From: Pseudomonas sp. KNUC1026 | GTDB taxonomy: Bacteria; Pseudomonadota; Gammaproteobacteria; Pseudomonadales; Pseudomonadaceae | Direction of reading: 5' to 3' | Assembly (NCBI RefSeq): GCF_021650705.1 | Contig: NZ_CP087138.1 | Span: forward strand, 1,550,001-1,614,000 | Length of the DNA: 64,000 bases | Shown: one piece after another, positions 1-7,647 of the stretch | Numbering within the stretch: the stretch's first letter is position 1 | Layout of the letters: each line of letters opens with the position of its first letter | The notes under the pieces: generated by a model | What the model was told of the DNA's origin: nothing | Database searches by the model: none | Seen by the model: the letters and a program-made list of their open reading frames with translations, nothing else | Program-made: the position numbers and the translations under genes

Positions 1-322
1 CAGGCGGCTCGCACCAGGCAATCTGTTTTTCATGATCGACCCACACGTCCAGGCGGTTCTGGTCGCTGCGCACGCGCTGGCCGGTGAGCTGGATGTCCAT
101 GCGCAGCAGGCTGTGATGGCGGTTGTGCCGTTCGGCATTGCCCCATTGCACGAAGCGTAGCGGCCGCGGCCCGACACTGCGGTCGGTGGGCAGCGGCAGC
201 AGGCGCAGCAACTGAAAGTACTCAGGCTGCACATCGCTCCACGGCAGGTTCTGCGCCACGGAAGGGGCCTGGGCCTCGGCCGCATCAGGCGCGGCAGAGG
301 CTTCGGTGGGGGTGTCGGTCAT
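1..322 (-). CDS. Conserved hypothetical protein, N-terminal part (cut by window edge)
   Basis: This reads leftward off the window; 107 codons are present. The ATG at 322 has a GAGGA ribosome-binding site just upstream (332-336 on the plus strand). The first 25 residues are Ala/Pro/Glu-rich and low in complexity; a compact region follows with several Arg/His pairs and aromatic residues. I do not recognise a named family and see no signal peptide or membrane segment. It lies head-to-tail with the hydrolase gene that ends at 379, so the two may be co-transcribed. Function is unknown. Confidence 0.7.
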   Translation of the reverse strand, partial: MTDTPTEASAAPDAAEAQAPSVAQNLPWSDVQPEYFQLLRLLPLPTDRSVGPRPLRFVQWGNAERHNRHHSLLRMDIQLTGQRVRSDQNRLDVWVDHEKQIAWCEPP

Positions 323-378
323 CGCGGCGCTCCTCAAATCTCTGGAGCCTGTATCGACCGTGCTGAAAAAAGCTGAAG

Positions 379-1331
379 TCAGTGCAAGGTGTCGATGAAC
401 TTGACCAGCGCAGGCGTCAGGTTCCACGCCAGTGGCAGGTTGGGGTTGGCGTAGGAATCCACCTGCGCCTTCATGTCCATCGGCACGATGCGCAGCACGT
501 GGTTCATGCCGTCGATCAACGCCAGCCGTGCGTCGGGCTGGGCGGTTTTGAGCGCACGTGCGTCGGCTTCGCTGACCTGGATGTCGTGACGGCCCTGCAC
601 GATCAGCACCGGCACCTTCACCGCCGCGATGGCCTTGGCCGGGTCCTGGCGGAACAGCGAAATCAGGTAGGGCTGCACACTCGGGCGGAACACCACGTTC
701 AGTTGTGGCGGCACCTGGTCGTCGAGCTGGCCGGCGCTCAGGTGCTCGATCAGCACCCGGCTCTGTTGCGCCAGCTCCGGGGCAGACGGGTTTTGAGTTG
801 TTCTTCGAGCAACTGGCCCACCGGCCGGCCGCTGCCGCCGATGGAAATCAGGCCCTTGGCGGGGCTTTCGGGGGCGGCGAGGGCGGCGATCAGTGCGCCT
901 TCGCTGTGGCCCAGCAGGATCAACGGGCCGAAGCGCGGGTCGGCATTGAGCTGGCGGCTCCAGGCCAGGGCGTCGTCTACATAACCTTCGACGCTGAGCT
1001 GGCGCTCGTCCGGCGCCAGCGAAAGGCCGGCGGCTACCCCGCGCTTGTCATAGCGCACGCTGGCAATGCCGGCGCGGGCCAGGCCCCAGGCGAGCTTCTT
1101 GAGGCTGTCGTTGCGCCCGCCGTCGGGGTTGTTGCCGTCGCGGTCGGTGGGGCCGGAGCCTGCCAGGATCAGCACCACCGGCACCGGGTGGCCCGGCTGG
1201 GGCAGCAACAGGCTGCCATGCAGCACACCGCCTGGGCGGGCGAGGTCGATCGGGGTTTGCAACACAGGGACGGGCGCGGCGTGGGCGGCGCAGGCCAGGC
1301 ACATCAAAAGCGAGGCGAGCAGGCGTAGCAT
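379..1331 (-). CDS. Secreted alpha/beta-fold hydrolase (frameshifted)
   Basis: The ATG at 1331 opens a signal peptide (MLRLLASLLMCLACAAHA). A serine-hydrolase fold follows, with an oxyanion-loop region LAGSGPTDRDG and the nucleophile elbow GHSEGAL. The later region carries a VLIVQGRHDIQV strand (acid residue) and a GMNH histidine, completing a Ser-Asp-His triad. The reading frame breaks near 780 in a GGGG run. Adding one base joins the two halves into about 317 residues, the usual length for this family. It is divergent from aroC, as in other pseudomonads. The substrate is unknown; a periplasmic esterase or peptidase-like role is inference. Confidence 0.85.
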
Positions 1332-1403
1332 CTGGGGGTATCCGAGGCGGTGGCGGTTGGACTGGAGGGCCGTGGCGAAGGTTCGCCGCTGCGAAACAAT
1401 CTG

Positions 1404-1409
1404 TATACT
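1404..1409 (+). promoter_or_regulatory. Candidate -10 box for aroC
   Basis: TATACT lies 46 bases before the aroC start, in the 123-base gap between the divergent hydrolase and aroC. A weak TTCGCC sits 16 bases upstream as a possible -35. This is based on visual match only. Confidence 0.4.
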
Positions 1410-1454
1410 GGCGGCCCGTTCGACCTGGCTGACTGATTTTCGCGGAGCGTTCGC

Positions 1455-2546
1455 ATGTCCGGCAATACCTTCGGCAAGCTGTTCACCGTCACCACCGCCG
1501 GCGAAAGCCATGGCCCGGCGCTGGTCGCCATCGTCGACGGCTGCCCGCCCGGCCTGGAACTGGCCCTCGAAGACCTGCAGCGCGACCTGGACCGGCGCAA
1601 GCCCGGCACCAGCCGCCACACCACCCAGCGCCAGGAAGACGACGAAGTCGAGATCCTCTCCGGCGTTTTCGAAGGCCGCACCACCGGCACCTCCATCGGC
1701 CTGCTGATCCGCAACACCGACCAGCGCTCCAAAGACTACTCGGCGATCAAGGACGTCTTCCGCCCGGCCCACGCCGACTACGCCTACCACCACAAGTACG
1801 GCCTGCGCGACTACCGCGGTGGCGGCCGCAGCTCGGCGCGCGAAACCGCGATGCGCGTGGCCGCCGGTGCCATCGCCAAGAAATACCTGGCAAACCAGGG
1901 CATCAGCGTGCGCGGCTACATGAGCCAGCTCGGGCCGATCGAAATCCCGTTCAAGGGCTGGGAGTCGGTCGAGCAGAATGCGTTCTTCAGCCCCGACCCG
2001 AGCAAGGTGCCGGAGCTGGAGGCGTACATGGACCAGCTGCGCCGTGACCAGGATTCGGTCGGTGCGAAGATCACCGTGGTTGCCGAGGGCGTGATGCCGG
2101 GCCTGGGCGAGCCGATCTTCGACCGCCTGGATGCAGAGCTGGCTCATGCGCTGATGAGCATCAACGCAGTCAAGGGCGTGGAGATCGGCGCAGGCTTCGG
2201 TTGCGTGGCTCGCCGCGGCAGCGAACTGCGCGACGAGATGACCCCTGAAGGCTTCACCAGCAACCATGCGGGCGGCGTGCTGGGCGGCATTTCCTCCGGC
2301 CAGCCCATCGTTGCCCACCTGGCGCTCAAGCCCACCTCCAGCATTACGGTTCCCGGCGACAGCATCGATGTGCACGGCAACCCGGTTCAGATGATTACCA
2401 AGGGCCGGCATGACCCTTGCGTCGGCATCCGCGCCACGCCCATCGCCGAGGCCATGATGGCCATCGTGCTGATGGACCACCTGCTGCGCCATCGCGGCCA
2501 GAACGCCGACGTGCGCGTCAGCACCCCGGTGCTGGGCCAGCTTCGA
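1455..2546 (+). CDS. aroC: Chorismate synthase
   Basis: Converts 5-enolpyruvylshikimate-3-phosphate to chorismate, the last shikimate step, using reduced FMN in the cytosol. The whole family is visible: [10 protein letters not shown] start, GESHGPAL, the [15 protein letters not shown]/phosphate-binding region near residue 125, and the [19 protein letters not shown] block. Family length is 363 residues, ending in a QL pair, and that point is reached at 2543. The next codon is CGA where a TGA would be expected, so the frame literally reads on to 2762 through the start of the next gene. A single T-to-C change or sequence error is the likely cause. The start is ATG with GCGGAG upstream. Confidence 0.95.
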
Positions 2547-2581
2547 CCGCTGAGCCGCCCGCCGCCGCACCTGCTGCGGCG

Positions 2582-3723
2582 GTGCCTTACTGGCGGCTGT
2601 CGGGGTTCTACTTCTTCTATTTCGCCCTGCTCGGGGCCACCGCGCCGTTTCCTCGGCGTGGCTGGCGCACCTGGGCTTTGCCAGCGCGCGCATCGGCGAG
2701 CTGGTCGCCATTCCCATGCTCATGCGCTGCGCCGCGCCCCACCTCTGGGGCTGGTTGGCTGACCGCACCGGCCGGCGGCTGGCCATCGTGCGCCTGGGTG
2801 CGGCCTGCACGCTGGTGGCCTTCAGCCTGATCCTGTTCGACCACAGCTACGCCTGGCTGGCGGCGGTGATGGCCTTGCATGCGTTCTTCTGGCATGCGGT
2901 GCTGCCGCAGTTCGAAGCCATCACCCTGGCGCATTTGCGCGAGCAACCGGGGCGCTACGGCATGGTGCGGCTGTGGGGCTCGATCGGTTTCATCGTCGCG
3001 GTGGTGGCGCTGGGGCGGGCCTTTGAGTGGGCCGGGCTGGACGCCTATCCCTGGACCGTGCTCACGGTGATGTTGGGCATTCTGTTGGCAAGCCTTCTGG
3101 TACCGGCCCCACCGGTGGAGCCGGCTGCAGCGCGGGGGCAGGGCGCGGCCGGGTTCTGGCCGAAGGTGCGTGCGCCGGCGGTGCTGGCGTTCTACGGCGC
3201 GGTAGCGCTCATGCAACTGAGCTATGGGCCGTACTACACCTTCTTCACTATCCACCTGGAGCACTTGGGCTATAGCCGCGCGGCCATCGGCCTGCTGTGG
3301 GCGCTGGGGGTGGTGGCCGAAGTGCTGATGTTCATGGCCATGTCGCGCATTCTGGCGCGCTGGCCGGTGCGCCAGGTGTTGGGCGCGAGCCTGGTGGTAG
3401 CAGCGCTGCGCTGGTTGCTGCTGGGCAGCCTTGAAGGCGGCTGGGTGCTGTTGTGCCTGGCGCAACTGATGCACGCCGCTACCTTTGGCGCCTACCACGC
3501 CAGCGCCATTCATTTCGTGCAGCAACGCTTCGGCGGCCACCACCAGGGCCAGGGCCAGGCGCTGTATGCGGCTCTGTCCGGGGTGGGCGGTGCGCTGGGG
3601 GCGTTGTATTCCGGCTACGCCTGGGCCAGCCTCGGCGCGCTGGCCAGCTTCGCCATCGCCAGTGTGGCCGCAGCGCTGGCGGCGGTTATGATCTACCTCT
3701 TTATGCCCAAGGAGCGCGCATGA
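2582..3723 (+). CDS. MFS transporter, PA1682-type (frameshifted near start)
   Basis: Major facilitator carrier with about twelve hydrophobic segments. The first is [16 protein letters not shown]; the motif [12 protein letters not shown] between helices 2 and 3 is the MFS signature. The probable start is GTG at 2582; an 8+8 base hairpin (2562-2569 with 2575-2582) covers it. One base is missing near 2650, so the first about 23 residues are in another frame from the remainder. Corrected length is about 380 residues. Its last codon overlaps the mtnB ATG (ATGA at 3720-3723), so translation is probably coupled. The position between aroC and mtnB matches other Pseudomonas genomes. The substrate is unknown. 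Confidence 0.85.
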
Positions 3724-4337
3724 GCCCGAACCGCGACACCCTGACTCGCCAGATCATCGACGCCGGGCGTTTTCTCCATGCGCGCGGCTGGTCGCCGGCC
3801 ACCAGCAGCAATTACTCGGCCCGGTTGTCACCGGAGCAGGCTCTGCTGACGGTCTCCGGCAAGCACAAGGGCGAGCTGGGCACCGAGGATGTGCTGGCCA
3901 CCGACATGGCCGGCCTGAGCCTGGAGCCCGGCAAGCGCCCGTCGGCCGAGACCCTGCTGCATACCCAGTTGTACCGCTTCGACGCGCGCATCCAGGCGGT
4001 GCTGCACACGCATTCGGTCAACGCCACGGTGCTGTCGCGGGTGATCGCAGGTGACCGCCTGGTGTTCGAAGACTACGAGCTGCAAAAGGCCTTTGCCGGC
4101 ATTCACACTCACCAGTCGCAGGTGGTGGTGCCGATCTTCGACAACGATCAGGACATCGCCCGCCTGGCAGGCCAGGTGCAGCCTTGGCTGAACGCGCATC
4201 CCAACTGCGTCGGCTACCTGATCCGTGGCCACGGCCTCTACACCTGGGGTGCGAGCATGAGCGATGCGCTGCGCCAGGTAGAGGCTTTCGAATTCCTTTT
4301 TGAATGTGAACTGAAACTGCGCGCCATTGGCCGCTGA
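3720..4337 (+). CDS. mtnB: Methylthioribulose-1-phosphate dehydratase
   Basis: Class II aldolase-type enzyme of the methionine salvage pathway. It dehydrates 5-methylthioribulose-1-phosphate to the diketo compound. The 205 residues show the zinc-ligand motif HTHSVNATVLS near residue 98 and a second GHGLYTWG histidine site near residue 172, plus the NYSARLS substrate loop. The ATG overlaps the stop of the MFS gene by four bases. The next gene, mtnD, starts 17 bases downstream, so MFS-mtnB-mtnD-mtnC form one operon. Confidence 0.95.
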   Translation: MSPNRDTLTRQIIDAGRFLHARGWSPATSSNYSARLSPEQALLTVSGKHKGELGTEDVLATDMAGLSLEPGKRPSAETLLHTQLYRFDARIQAVLHTHSVNATVLSRVIAGDRLVFEDYELQKAFAGIHTHQSQVVVPIFDNDQDIARLAGQVQPWLNAHPNCVGYLIRGHGLYTWGASMSDALRQVEAFEFLFECELKLRAIGR

Positions 4338-4354
4338 GCCTGCAGGGGGCCCCG

Positions 4355-4900
4355 ATGAGTTGCCTGAGCGTTTACCACCAGAGCAGCCCCGAGCTGCCGA
4401 ACAAAGTCCTCACCCACCTGGAAGACATCGCCGCCACCCTGGCTGAGCAGGGCGTGCGTTTCGAGCGCTGGCAGGCCGATGCTCCCATCGCCCCCGGTGC
4501 CAGCCAGCAAGCGGTGATCGAGGCCTATCGCGAGCCGATCGAGCGCCTGAAGCGTGAGTGTGGCTATCAGGAGGTGGATGTCATCAGCCTTGACCGTGAC
4601 CACCCAGGCAAGGCGGAGCTGCGGCAGAAGTTTCTCGATGAGCATCGCCATGGCGAAGACGAAGTACGTTTTTTCGTTGCGGGGCGCGGGCTGTTCAGCC
4701 TGCACCTGGGCGAGCATGTGTACGCGGTGCTGTGCGAGAAGGGCGACCTGATCTCCGTGCCGGCCGGCACGCCGCATTGGTTCGACATGGGTGAGCAGCC
4801 GCATTTCGTGGCGATTCGCTTGTTCACCGACCCGCAGGGCTGGGTCGCGCACATGACGGGCGAATCCATCGCCCGGCGCTTTCCTCTGCTGGAAGACTGA
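4355..4900 (+). CDS. mtnD: Acireductone dioxygenase
   Basis: Cupin metalloenzyme of methionine salvage. It oxidises acireductone to 2-keto-4-methylthiobutyrate and formate (iron form), or off-pathway products (nickel form). The ligands are visible as HRHGEDE (His97, His99, Glu103) and His141 in GTPHWF. Length is 181 residues, normal for the family. The ATG follows a GGGGCCCCG stretch with only a weak ribosome-binding site. It is placed between mtnB and mtnC with short gaps. Confidence 0.95.
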   Translation: MSCLSVYHQSSPELPNKVLTHLEDIAATLAEQGVRFERWQADAPIAPGASQQAVIEAYREPIERLKRECGYQEVDVISLDRDHPGKAELRQKFLDEHRHGEDEVRFFVAGRGLFSLHLGEHVYAVLCEKGDLISVPAGTPHWFDMGEQPHFVAIRLFTDPQGWVAHMTGESIARRFPLLED

Positions 4901-4904
4901 GCCA

Positions 4905-5573
4905 ATGCCGATTACCCATGTGCTCACCGACATCGAAGGCACCACCAGTTCGGTGAGCTTCGTTTACGAGGTGTTGTTTCCGTTCGCAGCCTTGCATCTG
5001 CCTGCCTGGGTAAGGGCCCACCCTGATGCGCCTGAAGTCGACGCCGTGCGCGCATCGAGCGGGGAGGCACAGGCCAGTACGGAACGCGTGATCGAGATTG
5101 TGCTGGGCTGGATGGCCGAAGACCGCAAGGCTACGCCGCTCAAGGCGATCCAGGGTCATGTCTGGGCGGATGGCTACGAGACCGGGCGCTTGCACGGGCA
5201 TGTTTACCCCGATGCTGTCGATACGCTGAGCCGATGGCACGCTGAGGGCCTGGTGCTGGCGGTGTATTCGTCAGGGTCGGTACAGGCGCAGAAGCTGCTG
5301 TTCGGGTATTCCGAGGCCGGCGACCTCACCGCGCTGTTCAGTCACTACTTCGACACGGGGAGCGGCGGTAAACGTGAGGCGGGTTCATACCTGGCAATCG
5401 CGCAAGCCATGGATGTGCCGGCGGAGCAGGTGCTGTTTCTCTCGGATGTGGTGCAGGAGCTCGATGCTGCACAAGCGGCGGGGATGGTCACGTGCGGATT
5501 GGTACGGGAAGGAGGAGAGCTGCCGGGGCACGTGTGTGTTGGCAGCTTTTCTGAAATCAGGCCCCGGCAGTAA
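4905..5573 (+). CDS. mtnC: Acireductone synthase (enolase-phosphatase E1)
   Basis: HAD-superfamily bifunctional enolase and phosphatase that makes acireductone for MtnD. HAD motifs in order: DIEGTT (nucleophile Asp9), YSSGSVQAQ near residue 122, the Lys in GGKREAGS, and [12 protein letters not shown] with the acidic pair. Length is 222 residues, slightly shorter than the 227-229 typical of pseudomonads because the C terminus ends at EIRPRQ. The gap to mtnD is four bases. It is the last gene of the salvage operon; the next gene faces it. Confidence 0.95.
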   Translation: MPITHVLTDIEGTTSSVSFVYEVLFPFAALHLPAWVRAHPDAPEVDAVRASSGEAQASTERVIEIVLGWMAEDRKATPLKAIQGHVWADGYETGRLHGHVYPDAVDTLSRWHAEGLVLAVYSSGSVQAQKLLFGYSEAGDLTALFSHYFDTGSGGKREAGSYLAIAQAMDVPAEQVLFLSDVVQELDAAQAAGMVTCGLVREGGELPGHVCVGSFSEIRPRQ

Positions 5574-5579
5574 TGATCT

Positions 5580-5858
5580 TCACACCGAATGATAGGTCGG
5601 CAGTGCGAAGCGGTTCTGGCTTTGCAGCAGGTGAATGTCTGGCAGCTTGCTGGCCTCGTCAGCCAGGTCACGGCGGATCGCACTGATTACCCACGACAAC
5701 TGCTCTGGCGTATTCAGTTGGGCGTAGGAAATGGAGCGGCGGGTGGTCTTGCCGCCATTGTCGCGCAGGGTCAGCAGCACAGCGCCGTCAGGGCGAGGTT
5801 GTGCAACTACGTCGTACTCGCTGAACAGGCTGGCAAATTTCTCTTGAAGGAAATGCAT
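5580..5858 (-). CDS. DUF3509 family protein
   Basis: Small (92 residues) Pseudomonas-type protein with the recognisable core DGAVLLTLRDNGGKTTRRSI followed by an amphipathic helix. The start chosen is ATG 5858, which has GAGGAG seven bases upstream; an in-frame start at 5876 would add six residues without a good site. It is convergent with mtnC, stop to stop, with a six-base gap. Function is unknown for the family; no signal peptide or membrane segment is seen. Confidence 0.85.
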   Translation of the reverse strand: MHFLQEKFASLFSEYDVVAQPRPDGAVLLTLRDNGGKTTRRSISYAQLNTPEQLSWVISAIRRDLADEASKLPDIHLLQSQNRFALPTYHSV

Positions 5859-6178
5859 GGTGGCTCCTCGATGCACGGTATTCGGTTGCAGGAGGAGTTG
5901 CAGGCTGTGTGCCAGCTTTTGGATTTTTGAGAAATCCTTTCAAATCAGTGGTTTAACTAGTTTGTGCAGTAAATGTCTTCGTGCAAATTGCAAGATGGGG
6001 TTATTTGCATGATGCATTTTGCACAGGGAGGAGGGGCTAGGCGGGAGGTGAGTGAAACATAGAGTGTTTGCTCAGCGATTAATTCCGTTGAGCGAGGTCA
6101 TAGAAATACCTGCCTGGTGTTGAAAATGTGAACCGCTGCACACTCAGGCCCCTGAACACTGCCATGGAGCGCCCCCTG
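5859..6178. promoter_or_regulatory. AT-rich divergent control region with repeated TTGCA/TGCAA half-sites
   Basis: A gene-free stretch of 320 bases between the DUF3509 gene and the ankyrin gene. It is visibly AT-richer than its surroundings. It contains TGCAAATTGCA (5982-5992), TGCATGATGCA (6006-6016) and further TGCA/TTGCA copies near 5965 and 6019. These are spaced inverted half-sites of the kind bound by dimeric regulators. No ORF with a ribosome-binding site was found inside. Confidence 0.5.
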
Positions 6179-6697
6179 ATGACCGACCAGCCCACTGTGA
6201 TGACCGAAGAAGAGTCCTTGGCTTTTGCCCAGCAAGTATTGGAAGTGGCCCGCCATGGCGATGCGGTGATGCTCGAGCGCCTGCTCGGCAAAGGCCTGCC
6301 CGCCAATCTCAAGGATCACAAAGGCGATTCGCTATTGATGCTGGCCAGCTACCACGGGCACGCACAGGCCACCGAGGTTCTCATGCGCTACGGGGCCGAC
6401 CCGATGATGGCCAACGACCGGGGCCAGTTGCCCATCGCTGGAGCGGCCTTCAAAGGTGATCTGGCGGTGATGCGCGCACTGGTGGAAGGCGGTGCGCCGG
6501 TCGATGGCACCGGTGCCGATGGCCGTACCGCACTGATGATGGCGGCGATGTTCGACCGGGTAGAAATGATCGATTACCTGCTCACCCAGGGTGCCGATCT
6601 TCAGGCCCGCGATGCCCAAGGCATCGACGCTGCAGGCGCCGCTTCGGCGATGGGCGCACAGCGGGCACGCCAACACCTGCAGGCACTGCTCGGCTGA
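6179..6697 (+). CDS. Ankyrin-repeat protein
   Basis: The protein has 172 residues. About four ankyrin repeats begin near residue 40; typical lines are GDSLLMLASYHGHAQATEVLMRYGADP and DGRTALMMAAMFDRVEMIDYL. It has no signal peptide, so it is probably cytosolic and a protein-binding module. The start at 6179 is preferred because GGAG lies nine bases upstream; ATG 6164 is an alternative. It is followed after 48 bases by an uncharacterised gene on the same strand. Confidence 0.85.
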   Translation: MTDQPTVMTEEESLAFAQQVLEVARHGDAVMLERLLGKGLPANLKDHKGDSLLMLASYHGHAQATEVLMRYGADPMMANDRGQLPIAGAAFKGDLAVMRALVEGGAPVDGTGADGRTALMMAAMFDRVEMIDYLLTQGADLQARDAQGIDAAGAASAMGAQRARQHLQALLG

Positions 6698-6745
6698 AGC
6701 CCGCTCCGCCATGCTGCGCGGCCTTTTGCCCCTGGAGCCTGCCCC

Positions 6746-7276
6746 ATGAAAGCCTTGCTTGCCGAACTCGTCACCCTGATCAGCTCCGGCTGCATGAGCG
6801 AGGAGGCCATCGATACGGTGGCCGAGGAGGCAGCGCAGGCCCATGCCGACCCGGCAGCCTTCCTGGCTGCCAACCCGGATGTCAACTACGACGAGAGCTT
6901 CCCGATCCCGTTGTGGCAGTGGGTAGTCGCCGGCAGCCTGCCTGAAACCGTGCTGTTCCAGGCCGACACCGGCGCTGAGCTGCTGGAGCAGATCATGGCT
7001 TCCTTCGGCCCGGCAGTTGAATTTCACATCAAGCCCAAGCAACTGGCCCGCACTGAGCCAGAAGTGGCGATCAACCGCATCCAGACCCAGCTCGCTGCAC
7101 TGAGCAAGGACAAAGGCGGCTATGCGCTGCTGGATTTCTGCGCACGCATCGATTTCGATTTCCAGGCCGTGCTGGTTTACGGCCAGGACCTGCCGCGCGT
7201 GCTGGAACTGTGCGCACAGGCCGGTATCCACGCGGTGCCTACGCTGCAGGGGCTGCGTGAGGGAGCTGCTGGCTAA
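6746..7276 (+). CDS. Hypothetical cytosolic protein
   Basis: The protein has 176 residues, is acidic, and lacks signal peptide or membrane segments. The N-terminal half is helical (ELVTLISSGCMSEEAIDTV). The C-terminal half has a DFCARIDFDFQAVLVYGQDL stretch that looks like a small alpha/beta fold. I do not recognise the family with confidence. The ATG has GGAG 12 bases upstream. It follows the ankyrin gene and precedes a small membrane gene by 15 bases, suggesting one transcript. Confidence 0.75.
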   Translation: MKALLAELVTLISSGCMSEEAIDTVAEEAAQAHADPAAFLAANPDVNYDESFPIPLWQWVVAGSLPETVLFQADTGAELLEQIMASFGPAVEFHIKPKQLARTEPEVAINRIQTQLAALSKDKGGYALLDFCARIDFDFQAVLVYGQDLPRVLELCAQAGIHAVPTLQGLREGAAG

Positions 7277-7291
7277 GGCAGATGCTGACGC

Positions 7292-7483
7292 ATGGGCGCG
7301 ACTTTCAATAACCTGGTGGGCCTGGTGATCCTGGCCTTGGATATCTGGGCGATCGCCAATGTGCTCACCAGCCAGGCGAAGGCCGGCATGAAGGTGCTCT
7401 GGATCCTGCTGATTGCGTTGTTGCTGGTGCTCGGCTTTATCATCTGGGCCATTGCCGGCCCGCGCGGTAACGTTCGCACGTAA
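7292..7483 (+). CDS. Small PLDc_N-type membrane protein
   Basis: The protein has 63 residues with two hydrophobic helices (NLVGLVILALDIWAIANVL and VLWILLIALLLVLGFIIWAI), separated by a short charged turn and ending in GPRGNVRT. This pattern matches the phospholipase D nuclease N-terminal (PLDc_N) family, which consists of two-helix inner-membrane proteins without a catalytic domain. Function is unknown. Confidence 0.8.
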   Translation: MGATFNNLVGLVILALDIWAIANVLTSQAKAGMKVLWILLIALLLVLGFIIWAIAGPRGNVRT

Positions 7484-7647
7484 AACCCTTCCCCCAGCCA
7501 GGCCACCCCCGTATACTTCGCGGCGGGTAGCTTGCGCTGCATCGGCAACAAAATTTTCACCGGCCGCTGCCCACAATTCGCCGTTTGCTTCGCCCAGCCA
7601 CGCGCGTGGGCGGTGCCTCTTATCAACCTACGGAACACGCACAAGAC

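Noticed and set aside
750..2810. 686-codon open frame antisense to aroC
   Set aside because: Only its C-terminal end is the real hydrolase. The rest is a high-GC shadow of aroC, His/Arg/Gln-rich with no domain.
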